From Hemerocallis citrina (lineage: Eukaryota > Streptophyta > Magnoliopsida > Asparagales > Asphodelaceae), in assembly GCA_017893485.1 (NCBI GenBank), contig CM030362.1, positions 264,597,073-264,661,072 of the forward strand: DNA of 64,000 bases, given 5' to 3'. Position numbers and translations under genes: made by a program. Below the pieces are notes generated by a model. That model was not told the DNA's origin, searched no databases, and saw nothing but the letters and a program-made list of their open reading frames with translations. Within the stretch, counting starts at the first letter, position 1, and every line of letters starts with the position of its first letter. Shown in pieces: positions 46,701 through 56,500 of this stretch.

Positions 46701-47730
46701 AAATAACATCTCCTATTGCAATGGCCGCTACTCTTGTAGCGTCACCCATAAACAAGCATATCTCTCCATCACTGAGCCGTCTGATTTCCTGGAACCCCTG
46801 CAATGTATTGCAGACATGATTAGTGGCTCCTGTATCTACACACCAGGTGCCGGTAGATAACACCGCTAAACATATTTCAACAACTAGTAAATGAGATATA
46901 CTTTCTATGTTCTCTTGTTTGAGAAGTGGACAGTCAGTCTTCCAATGTCCAGACCCTTTGCACTTGAAACACTTGCCTTTCGGCTTTTTTACAGTGCCTT
47001 GAGGTCCCATGCCCTTCTTTGCTGAGTTTACTTGTTTCTGAACTTTCTTCTTCTTACCACCTTTCGGCTTAGAAGTAGAGTCCTTTTCAGTCACATAAAC
47101 ATGGGCATTCTGCTTGAAGAGAGCTTCAGCATCCTGTAGTTCTTTTGCAAGTTCTGCCAAACTATACAACCTTTTGTTTATGTTGTAATTAAGGCAAAAC
47201 GAGTCAAAACTTTTAGGCAGAGTCCCGAGAATGATATCGACCTGGGTTTCCCCATCGATTTCAGCACCAAGGATCCCCATCTCATTTAGATGACCCATCA
47301 TCTTGAGAACATGATCCCTTACTGGTGTCCCCTCAGCCATAGATGCATTCATCAAACTCTTCATAGCAAATTGCCTAGCTGCTCTACTCTGATATCCGAA
47401 GAGTTCCTTAAGGTTGTACATCATATCATGAGCTGTGGGCATGGCCTGATGCTGATGCTGTAGTACATTTGACATAGATGCCAAAATGTAACACCGCGCC
47501 ATCACATCTGCCTTATTCCACTTCTTATAAGCCTCTTTGACCTCTTCATCAGAGTTAGCATCAGGCTTAGGTGGGCATACTTCATTGAGTACAAATTTGT
47601 ACTCTTCAGCAGTTAAGACAATATCCAAGTTACGTTTCCAGTCAATATAATTAGGTCCAGTAAGTTTGTTTTCTTTAAGAATCACCATAAGTGGACTGAA
47701 AGAACCCATTTTTGAAATCCTGAGAATCAC
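43759..47730 (-). pseudogene. Copia gag-pol polyprotein, one frame with three stop codons
   Basis: 1324 codons in a single frame. Gag spans about residues 1-270 with the knuckle CFKCKGSGHWKTDC (about 254-267). Protease begins CVDTGATNHVC (about 298). Integrase (47.0-45.6 kb side, 46482-45571) has LWHLRLGHVN, CESCLVGK, DDYSRYGYIYL and SDRGGEYLFGKF. RT has WVYKRKRG, ARLVAKGFTQ, LVLYVDDILLIGN. RNase H has GYTDSDFQSD and DSTMEAEYVAASEAAKEAVWL. Stops sit at 46486-46488, 45571-45573 and 44047-44049, each a single-base change from a sense codon expected in the family. Near 44981-44994 the RT reads DVKTSNGSLEED where copia has DVKTAFLNGSLEED, a two-residue loss. There are no frameshifts. Upstream Met choices are residue 1 or 8. 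Confidence 0.95.
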
Positions 47731-48880
47731 ATAAAAAAAATTATGTAGGGCAAAACTTTTTGAATTAATTAAATATTGATTCCCTCAAAACAATAAAAAA
47801 AATTCACCAACACCTTAAACACCATGAATTTAGCATGCCACGATAGTGTGGACGTATACAAATTCAATATTTGTTCAAGTAGGTTTTTCCTATTAATTTT
47901 ACTATCATGTCAACTCAACTTTATGACAAATAAAATTAATCTGTTGGTCTTGCTCTGGTCCTACAAATAATAGCAGTGACTCCGATGGGGAGGATACCAT
48001 TATTTGTATCTAAGTGTATACCATTGCTTAATACTAAGTCCATTATCTTGTATTGAGTTCCTTCGGATGGAGAAGTGAACACATACTAGGTAACTTTCTA
48101 CAATTATCCCTAAGGAAGTTTGTACTGGTGATCCATAATTATACTCATCCGATATGGAGGAAAGCACTAAAGCCAACACGCAAGTATAATTATATCACCT
48201 ACAAACCAGCAATGGAGACCGTGGGATTCATATTAAATGAATTCCCTCTCCCACTTAGTTATTTAACAATGAGGGTTTTTATACTAGTTAATTTATGTCC
48301 ATGTTATCCATTATTAATGTGATCCTAGTTTTTCAAAAAAAAAATCACAAAATAATAAACATGCATAATCAGAATAAGCAATAATGGCAATAAATTTGAA
48401 AATAAATATCCAACTATTATGGCCATCTTTCCTGATTCTTCCCCGACTGTGCGAATCCCAAATCTTTCCTGATTTTTTTTTTTTTTTTTTAGGTTTGGCT
48501 GCCCGATTTCTTCATCGAAAACCATCTGTCGATCTCCGGACTGCCTAAAAACAGCATCTCCTCCGGCGTCAGAAACAGCCACCACCGCCATCACGATCGA
48601 TCGAAAAAAATAAAATTAAAATTACATCAATCATATGCCTCCCGAAGGAGTTCACACATAATCTAGATTGAAAAATTAAAATTATAAGCACGATCACCCC
48701 TCGTGATATTAATTACATCCACAAAACAACAACACAAACAAAACATGCATTGGACCATAATAGTTGGATCTAAGATGCCTGCAAAACCGAGTTAGAACAG
48801 ATCTACATCTACCGACTATCATACAACGCAAGTTTTATTAGACAACATGGATGTAATAATCAATACGCAGATCCAATACC
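47731..48880 (-). other. Copia 5' leader, non-coding
   Basis: AT-rich sequence between the PBS and gag. No gene was recognised on either strand. Confidence 0.7.
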
Positions 48881-48893
48881 GGCTCTGATACCA
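48881..48893 (-). other. Primer binding site, copia element (initiator-Met tRNA)
   Basis: Plus-strand GGCTCTGATACCA is TGGTATCAGAGCC on the minus strand. It lies 2 bases from the LTR edge at 48896. Confidence 0.95.
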
Positions 48894-48895
48894 AT

Positions 48896-50173
48896 TGATG
48901 GAACTGCGCGCGATGAATCCCAGGAACACGGATTGGTATGCGTATCGATCATAAAAGCTTAACAGATTTAATACGTGATCTAACCCTTTATAGCAGAATC
49001 TAGGGTTCACGAATTATACCTGCGATGAGAAGAAGATGATAGTTTCTAGCAACCTCGAGCCGTCAGCGACCCCAAGATCTTCTGCACGTATTCCTTCCTC
49101 GGGTTGGACGTCGTGTGGACGACGGTCTACCAACCTTTCTTCTCCTTGGCTGACCTCTCTTTCTCTCCTTACGTGAATCACGAATTTAGAGAAAACTTCT
49201 TACCTCTGATAATGATATGACGGCCAGAGAATAGAGGATATATATATAAGGCTACGGCAGGGACCATGAGGAGAAATTAGGGTTAGGTCTCCTAACGAAT
49301 CTGGGTATCCCGTGTTCAGCCCGAACACACAACCCAGGCCCATTAACAATAGCTCGGTCCACTAAAGAGCTATTGTTGCACTACCTTCCTAATCCCAAAT
49401 TATATTTATGGGCTCCTTTTATTATATGCTCGTTCAGCTCCCCATGTTAAGATATCGAATGTCCGTCGATCAAATTAAGTTACTAACAACTATATTGATC
49501 AACATCTTTTATCCTTAAGTAGTACCACTCAACTTTATTTGTCATGTCGGATGTAATCCACCTGCAGGGTTTATATGACAATCCTTATGAGCTCCTTAAG
49601 GGGACATCATCAACCCGACGTATCGGGACATGAATTCCTTTTACAATCAACAGCCCATCATACATACAATGCTATTACCCAATTCATAGAGGTTTTTGAT
49701 CCATAATGAATCTCACTCTTTTATGAGTCAAAGTAATGCACACTGCATATACATGTCTGTTATTATATCTGGATTAAGAGCATAAGCATCCATAATAACA
49801 GAGGTGTTTGTTCTCTTTTGTAGTCAGTACAAAGAGAATAACCTCAAGTGGTCCTGTTCAATACGCACAAAGTGTACTAGTGTAAACCTATAGTCAAGAT
49901 AGACTAATACCAGATTACACTACAACCTTTCCAATGGATTGTCCAAGTCCGTCTAGGTTGTGAACTATTTATATATTCCATAGGGAACTGATAATATGAT
50001 CTTCTGTGTGTCTCCTCACACCATATTATCAACCTTATAGAATATCAGATACTTGCATTAATATTATAATAAACACAATATGCAAACATATGCCCATATG
50101 ATTCTCATTCAAAAAAAAAAATAAGGAAATAAAGTTAATACAAAAGTGATGCTTTTAGTATATAACCCTAACA
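48896..50173 (-). repeat. Copia right (5') LTR
   Basis: 1278 bases, TGATGGAAC to CCCTAACA. The TATA region lies on the minus strand near 49229-49246 (TTATATATATATCC). It drives transcription leftwards through the polyprotein. Confidence 0.95.
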
Positions 50174-51290
50174 GCTTCTTGGCCAGGGAGGCCTTTAGCG
50201 AGTCAAGGCGGACATTGTGCCAAAAGGTCGCTACTGCTACCCCGGTGTTGAGGGAGGATATTGACCATGCTTCGTCCGTAAACCTTTGGAAAAAATCTCA
50301 AAGGGATTCTCCATTCATCTGTCTGATGTCCATAAAGGAGGCGCTCATCTTCTCAGCTTTTCGGCTGGTCACAAATTGAACGAGAAAATTCTCCTCGAGC
50401 TGGTCGAAGTAGTAAATTGAATCGGGGGTGAGTTTATTGAACCATTCTCGCACGGTAGAGAAGGGGATTCAAGATGTTGCAAATCATCAAGAGAGTTTTG
50501 AAGCCCTCAATATGATCAGCTAGATCTATTTCTTCATTGTAGGTTTCGAACGGTGGAGGCTTGAAACTCCTCGGCACAGGTGCATCAAGGATGTGGGAGG
50601 AGAATGGTGGCATGTTCGATCGATATCTCTGTTCGAGTTGTCTCCCACATTCGCTGATCTGAGCAAGGTGTTATTCCATTTCTTCTAATTGTTTGAGCAT
50701 TGAGTCTTCATGTCCCTCAGATCGGGTTGACCCGTGGGACTCATCGTTCCGTCCTCAACTATCCTGCTTGGTCAGCACGTTCCTTGGTCCGGGTCCCACC
50801 TCGAACGACCCGGAGGATTTCGTCCCGGAATTTGTGGAACTCTGCCCTCATCACATGACCTCTGTCCCCGTGGTTGTTCGATGGTCAGCAATATCTCTGC
50901 GAGTGGCTACGCTCTCGGTCTCGACCATGGGAGGAAAGGTGACTCCGACCCGGATTGTGGTTCGAGGGATCCCCTCCATTCCGGGATGCACTCAGGGCAA
51001 TTTTAGAGGTCGTCTTCATTATGTCGGTTGTTGATGATGTTTCTCAGGTCCGCTACAACCGGATGAGCGACCTCTCATGCTATATTGCAGGATGCACTCA
51101 GGGCGTGTTCTTGTGGCCCTTGTTCTTGCGTCTGTCGGGCACCTTGAGTGGATGCTCGACTTCGAGTCGTGCGTGGAGGAGGAAGTGGAGGGTCGGACTG
51201 ATGCCCCCGGGGTGGGGTCTTCTTGGCTTTGGGAGCCACAGGAAGCGTCTATCAAAAAGTAGAGTCTGAAGAAAAGGCTCAGATCTGTGT
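50174..51290 (-). pseudogene. Gag N-terminal part, Tat gypsy element, decayed
   Basis: On the minus strand the segment nearest the copia junction reads MSASFMDIRQMNGESL, a stop, then FFQRFTDEACSI, GVAVATFWHNVRLDSLKASLAKK. This matches the Tat gag pattern of 'L..I.Q..GESL..F..RF..EA' followed by 'F..GL....L...L..K'. Upstream sequence toward 51290 is frameshifted and low in recognisable motifs. The frame continues across the copia element at 42425. Confidence 0.75.
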
Positions 51291-51308
51291 TTCCCATAGA
51301 TGGCGCCA
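51291..51308 (-). other. Primer binding site, Tat element (tRNA-Asp type, diverged)
   Basis: The minus strand reads TGGCGCCATCTATGGGAA, close to the TGGCGCCGT...GGGAA primer sites of Tat-lineage elements that use tRNA-Asp. It starts 4 bases from the LTR edge at 51313. Confidence 0.6.
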
Positions 51309-51312
51309 ATTT

Positions 51313-51786
51313 GATGTTGCACATTTTCGGGTGTGGGAGCAACAGATAATGAGTTCTTTGGGGGAAGAGGAAACTCAAATTTCAGCCGCCGATCGGACCC
51401 TACTGTGATGCTGATGTATGATTAGATTTGATGGATCGGGGAACGATTGACCATCGCCGAATACCTGCAAAAAAGTCTGAAACGCTGGGAGGACTCCTGG
51501 CGACAGACCCTCCGATGCTCAAGTCAAAAACTAGAGGATTAAGAGAGCCTTAAGTGATAAAAAAGTGATTATCTAGTTACTGTGGAGGTATGGTTGTATT
51601 TATAAGCTAGTAAGGGCCTGATTTCGGGAATATTCCCTGATCCCCTGATTAGGGTAGAGAACCTATTCATGTTAGGTTGGACTTGGGCGATGGGCCCATA
51701 AGCGGCCCACGAGCTGTTATGGGATCTCCTCAAGATTTGTGATAGGATCGAGCGGTGCAGATCGTCCGCTATTTTTACCCTCATCA
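51313..51786 (-). repeat. 5' LTR of the Tat gypsy element
   Basis: 474 bases, TGATG at the start and CATCA at the end, a 5-base inverted terminal repeat. It adjoins the PBS. A minus-strand TATAAATA (51597-51604) is a plausible promoter. A second copy was not found in the window, so the ends rest on structure only. The 5 bases after it are GTAGA (51787-51791). Confidence 0.65.
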
Positions 51787-51899
51787 GTAGATATGTATCT
51801 TTCCCTTCAAACCATATATAATACAGTAAGTTAACATATATGAAATGTAAAAATTTCATTTAATTTTTTTTGATGTGTTTAATGATCTTTTCCTTTTAG

Positions 51900-52001
51900 A
51901 AACTGAGCTTGCTGATGTTGTCCCCTGTCATTGAGGCCCCTTCGACATCTTCAACGCCACACACTCCATTATTTGGTGGATCTCTGTATAGATACTTGTA
52001 A
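51900..52001 (+). CDS. Candidate terminal exon of an unrecognised gene
   Basis: A T-rich tract ending TTTTCCTTTTAG (acceptor at 51899) is followed by 33 codons. The frame includes LSPVIEAPSTSSTPHTPLFGG and ends SLYRYL and TAA (51999-52001). AT-rich trailer sequence resembling a plant 3' untranslated region follows. The Tat element inserted about 110 bases upstream, so the rest of the gene would be beyond the left end of that element. The Pro/Ser/Thr-rich tail has no domain I recognise. It could be part of a CACTA element, whose end is near 52820. Confidence 0.35.
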   Translation, partial: KLSLLMLSPVIEAPSTSSTPHTPLFGGSLYRYL

Positions 52002-52580
52002 ATTTTGTAGTTTATACTATTTGAAAGATTAATCCATTTTGTATATAACAATATTCTAATAATGTACTTGTATTCTTGCAAACTGATACTTTGGGGATAT
52101 CAAATATATTGATTTGTATTCTTACAAATTCTAAGTTGTTTATATATTATATCTTCTTTGAATCTTCTGATATTTATGTGTGTATATATTCTAATAATCT
52201 GCACGTGCGATGTACGTCCAAATATATATATAAATATATTTTAAAGTAAATACTGAGACATAATCTAACCTCGAACTTGGGAGCCTCCCTTTACTCATCA
52301 TATACTCTTTACAAATTATCCCTACTGGCATCAACTTTTATTTTATATAAGTGGAACTTTTGTAAATAATTATGTCGTAAATAAATTTGAAATTTTAGGG
52401 TATTATGGTAACTAACAACAGTTAAGTAAATGAATGGTTAATATAGCTCCCACTTAAAAATAATGGGTTGAGATTAGATGGTTAGTTGTCTATAAATTAC
52501 AAGTTGTCTACAAATGACAACCCCAACTCTCCCATTACAATATTAGAGATTGGAGATTAGAGATTTTTTTAAAAAAAGAG
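52002..52580. other. AT-rich sequence, nothing recognised
   Basis: No open frame, repeat array or element end was seen. Confidence 0.5.
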
Positions 52581-52820
52581 ACTATCACGGTGTTTTTTGT
52601 AAAAACGCCGTTATATCTATTATTTCGACTAAAAAAACTAAATTACCGGTATTTTAAAAAAATGACGGGGTAGACCCCATACCTACCGCAATGCTTTCTA
52701 TACGGGCATTTCTACAGGCGTTTTCAGAAACACCGATAATATCTACCCGCAATTTTAAATACCTGGGTAGAAGGAAAAAAGCGTCGGGAAACGTCGGGAA
52801 ACATGTGTTGTGTTGTAGTG
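52581..52820 (-). mobile_element. CACTA (En/Spm-like) element end
   Basis: The plus strand ends ...GTGTTGTGTTGTAGTG at 52820, which is CACTACAACACAACAC on the minus strand, the CACTA terminal motif. Subterminal repeats of the kind such elements carry are present: AACGCCGTTAT, ACCGGTATTTT, GACGGGGTAG, and two direct copies of CGTCGGGAAA. The opposite end was not found between 51787 and 52580, so the left limit is approximate. TTA (52821-52823) is the candidate 3-base target copy. Confidence 0.6.
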
Positions 52821-52849
52821 TTACTTTTTTTCTCCCTAACCGAGAGATT

Positions 52850-53540
52850 TCACTTAATCAGATTGGATGAATTAATTTAAAAATTAAAATTCATTTACCT
52901 AAGACATCTAATATTTATTTAACTTCTTATCTAGACATCATTACATATGTTAGGTTATTCTGATTGGATGAATATAAAAAATGTTAGGTATAGAAATAAA
53001 TTCACCTTCACGATTCTCTCTTTTGCACATGGATACTTTTTTGAATTTATATTTAAAATTAATTTCTTAATTTTCTTTTCATATTCTGCACCTGTAAATA
53101 GTTGTAAATGATTTATATTCTTTCTTATTAGACTAGCTTGCATTAAGAAAATGTATAATGTAAATTCTATATATAAGGAATATTATATGGATGAACAATT
53201 TAATCATCGTCTCCCATATTTTTTCCTTCATATACAAATTTTACTAAAAAAGAGAATTAGTTACAAATTTTACTAAAAAAGTTAATTAGTTTGATCGAGA
53301 TATTCAATATTTATTGAACTTCCATCCTGGAGATGATCATATATGTAAGGATATTCACTTAATTCGTTAGATTAGATGAATCGAAAAATCAAAACTGCTT
53401 TGCCTAAGAGCTAGGTTCAGTTCATTTATAACTACCATTCTAGAAATGGCATAATCTGCTAGGTTATTCACTTAATCAATTGGATGAATCTAAGAATCAA
53501 AATTCATCCACAGAGATTCAATATTTATTAAATTCTTTCT
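52850..53540. repeat. Degenerate tandem repeat, AT-rich
   Basis: A motif TTCACTTAATCA, TTGGATGAAT, AATCAAAATTCATTT, CAATATTTATTGAACTTC recurs three to four times with loss of parts. Spacing is roughly 115-200 bases. Between units lies a short direct repeat, TTACTAAAAAAG (about 53241 and 53270). Confidence 0.55.
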
Positions 53541-53926
53541 CTTAATGGCTATAAAAATTAGAGATTTCTTACAACCTCACGCGAATAACCCAAATTGGTT
53601 AGAAAAATAATAATGAAGGAGCTCACAAGGCATCGACCAAAATGGATGTCAAGGCTTCTACTTCTTCCCATGTCAAGATCACAGTTTTTGTTTTACTTAT
53701 GGCCGTTGGATCAAAGCCTCATCTTGTGAAAGCATGTTATATGTAGTTTTTTTTAATCAATGAAAGCATAAGTGTTTTTTAATTGGTTTTTGTGATATGT
53801 AGTTATATAGATGTAGTTATTTGATGTGTATCAAATATTTTTGTTTGATGTTTGTATATGGTCAAATTGTAGATGAAGGTGTTGTTGTTCGCCATTTTGA
53901 AAAGTTATAGATTTAGTTGTAGTAGT

Positions 53927-54246
53927 TTTTGTTTGATATTTGTAAAACCCCACAAACGGCAACGAAAAATTATGAAACGTTTCGAGTATGTCGGATTCAC
54001 CACACAAAAACTAACACAATATGTAGAAGTGAGTTTTGACTCACGGTTTGCGAGATACGGTGATATATCACTTATACACAAGAATAAACAAAATAAAGTG
54101 ATACATGTACATATATCGCAAACCGTGAATCGAAACTCACTTCTACAACGTATGTTAACTTGTGTGTAGTGAATCCGACCTACTCGCAAAGTTTCATAAT
54201 TTTTTATTGCAGTTTGTGTTGTTTTACAAATATCAAACAACAACAA
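53927..54246. repeat. Long palindrome, unit 1
   Basis: Arms of about 135-145 bases. The left arm starts TTTGTTTGATATTTGTAAAAC and runs through TATGAAACGTTTCGAGTATG and TTTTGACTCACGGTTTGCGA. The right arm carries the complements in reverse order and ends ACAAATATCAAACAACAAC. The loop lies near 54070-54100. No coding is recognised. Confidence 0.75.
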
Positions 54247-54271
54247 CTATAATTATAACTATGATTTAGGA

Positions 54272-54596
54272 GTTTTTGTTGTTTAATATCTGAAAATCGC
54301 ACAAACGACAACAAAAAATTATGAAACATTGCGAGTAGGTCAGATTCATAACATAAAAGCTAATGCAACTTGTGGAAATGAGTTTCGACTCACGTTTTGC
54401 AAGATACGGCAATGTATTACTTTATTTTGTTTTTTCTTGTATGCTAGTGATACATGGCCGTATCTTGTAAATTATGAATCGAAACTCACTTCTACAGATT
54501 GTATTAGCTTGTGTGTGGTGATTTTGACCTACTCGCAAAGTTTTGTGAATTATGGTTGTCGTTTATGTGGTTTTACAAATATCAAACAACAACATC
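54272..54596. repeat. Long palindrome, unit 2
   Basis: Diverged copy of unit 1 with the same arm order (TATGAAACATTGCGAGTAGG, TTTCGACTCACGTTTTGCAA) and a right arm ending ACAAATATCAAACAACAAC. Confidence 0.75.
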
Positions 54597-54600
54597 TAAA

Positions 54601-54712
54601 ACAACACAAATGACAATAAAAACTATGAAACTTTGCAAGTAGGTCAGATTCACAACATATAAGCTAACATAAATTATGAGAGTGAGTTTTGACTCACGGT
54701 TTGCGAGATACG
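54601..54712. repeat. Long palindrome, unit 3, left arm only
   Basis: It has the left-arm motifs TATGAAACTTTGCAAGTAGG and TTTTGACTCACGGTTTGCGA, then breaks off at GATACG (54712) before the loop. Confidence 0.7.
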
Positions 54713-54927
54713 TTTGTGTAAGTTGGACGTACACCTCTAGGATCGGAAGACCTAAGCATACTCGCACTGAAAAACATACATAGATCCCAAGCCGTTTGGG
54801 GTCCATAAATAAATGTAACTTACGGACGCACGCGACTCTTCCCATGGACCCCCATACCCATGCATACTTGGTCCAAGTCAGTTTTTATGAATTCGGATTG
54901 ATTGGGGGGGGGGGGGGGGGGGGGGGA
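54713..54927. other. Unassigned spacer with G homopolymer
   Basis: No gene or known repeat was seen. It ends in a 23-base G run (54904-54926) directly before family D LTR sequence. Confidence 0.5.
54904..54926. repeat. G homopolymer, 23 bases
   Basis: Uninterrupted G run at the boundary between spacer and family D LTR sequence. Confidence 0.95.
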
Positions 54928-55179
54928 ATTTTCGTAAATTATTTTTTTTCCCGCTTTCAAATTCTTCTGTCAAAATGTATTGTTGGATCTTCTATTATTA
55001 ACCCCTGTTTTCGTAAATACATATTGTCTATGTATTTTCTGTATTTAAAATTTTCGTAAATATTTTTTTCCCGCTTTCAAATTCTTCTGTCAAAATGTAT
55101 TGTTGGATCTTCTATTAAAATCTATTTTTGATCAATAATTTTATTTGTAACTATTTTCTATGATTTTTTTTTTATTTTG

Positions 55180-55390
55180 ATACAAATCTTATTTTTGTTA
55201 TTATTACCTAGATTTCTATTATTATTACTATCATTATTTTATCATTATTCTAATTATTTATATTGTTATTATTATTATTATTGTTACTATCAGTATTATT
55301 TTGTTAGTGATTTTATTTACATTATTATTATTTCTATTGTTAATATTATCATTATCATTGTTTTATTTTTATTTATTTTTTTAGCCTGAA
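55180..55390. repeat. ATT-rich microsatellite in outer family D LTR
   Basis: TTA/TTG trinucleotide run corresponding to the AAT run at 1408-1600 on the other strand. Confidence 0.8.
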
Positions 55391-56219
55391 CATACTCTAA
55401 TATTTTTTATAATTATTTTCTATTGATTTTTAAAACCATCCTACCCGTTTTCAATTACCCAAACCCATTACCCTATTACTCCTAACCCATACCCATTTGC
55501 AAACCTACCCTGTTTATACTAAACCCGATTACCCTTATCTCCCGCCCTCTCTCTCTCCCGTCCCCTACTCCCGACTCCCTTCTACAGCGCCCACCTCGGC
55601 CTCCTGCCGCTTCACATCGACAGCCCCGTTGCACCTCCTCCATCGACAGCCGCGGCCCTATCTGACCTTGTGTTTCTCCCAACGCGCAACAGAAGTAGCA
55701 ACCAGAGCGACGCAGCCCCCCTGCCAGATGCCAGCCACCCCCCTGTCTCCTCCTCTCGCCAGCTTCAACAACTAGTGCAGCCCCCAACGACACGACTCTC
55801 CCTGTCGCGATGCGACTCCGGCAGCACAGCCAGCGACAGCACAGCTACCCTGCGCTCCTGTGCAGTGCCTCTTTCCAGCGCCTTGCCGCCATGGCCGCCC
55901 TCGTCTACCCTCCACCAGTCGACTCCCCTCTCCGGCCTCCCCCCTAGTGCCTCTCCCTGCCTCCCTGCATCGACCGCAGTGACTGCAGCGCCAGTAATGC
56001 TCCCCTGCCATCTAGTTGCGACGCTGACTCATCCCCCTGTGCTGCCTCTCCCATTCTTCTCCAGCAACTCTCGTGGGTGCGTTTCCCTGTGCTGTCCCCG
56101 ACTGAAAGTAGCACTGGGAAAACAGTGGCATTTGCTGTCCGCCGTTCACCCGTCGCCGTCGTCCTCCCACCGCAGTGCATCGCCGCCCGCCGCCAGAGCC
56201 AAGCTTTTGCTGGTTGATC

Positions 56220-56500
56220 GTGGGTTTTGATCTCTTGGATCGTGGCCGTCCGATCGTCGCTCAATCTAGATCATCATGATCATGATCTCCATTATCGCCA
56301 TTGATTGTGGGCTGCCCGATCTCCTCTCGATCTAATCTGATCATCTTCACCATTGGATTAGATCTTGGCCGTCCGATCTTCATCATCTTGATCATGATCT
56401 TCGATCTGATCCATCCGATCCGATCTGATCATGATCATCATCGCTCTTGGATCTAGCTGTTGGAGCTCTTGATCTTCATCATCTTGATCATCCTCTTAAT
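56220..56500. repeat. GATC-dense segment in outer family D LTR
   Basis: GATC occurs every few bases, with CTTGATCATGATCTTCGATC-like motifs. It resembles the complement of the segment at 13620-14160 in family B. Confidence 0.7.

Larger units (their letters stand above)
42426..50173 (-). mobile_element. Complete Ty1/copia retrotransposon, minus, inserted in Tat gag
   Basis: LTRs at 42426-43696 and 48896-50173 begin TGATGGAAC and end CCCTAACA on the plus strand. The 5-bp duplication GCTTC is perfect (42421-42425 and 50174-50178). An initiator-Met PBS next to the right LTR and a purine-rich tract next to the left one fix the minus orientation. The polyprotein order PR-INT-RT-RH is typical of copia. 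The two LTRs look almost identical, so the insertion is likely recent compared with the gypsy host. The insertion interrupts the gag frame exactly between two codons' worth of host sequence that rejoin as LAKK-PPINF. Confidence 0.97.
1783..51786 (-). mobile_element. Backbone Ty3/gypsy retrotransposon of Tat (Retand/Grande-like) type, interrupted by nested elements
   Basis: Minus-strand gypsy order gag-PR-RT-RNaseH-second RNaseH-INT can be read from about 51290 down to 38120, after removing a copia insertion at 42426-50173. The second RNase H-like block (about 39450-39741) and the plus-strand extra ORFs downstream of integrase are known marks of the Tat lineage. The 5' LTR is at 51313-51786. 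The 3' region to the left is interrupted by family A (4609-24729) and family C (26491-34119). Without the insertions this region spans about 8.6 kb from 1783 to 38120, which is long even for this lineage. Stops and frameshifts occur in every domain. The left boundary and the 3' LTR are not identified, so the start given is only the edge of the neighbouring LTR. The 3' region may derive from more than one element. Confidence 0.65.

Noticed and set aside
50693..51269. Plus-strand frames of 90-113 residues
   Set aside because: They lie opposite the Tat gag and leader, overlap in several frames and show no domain.
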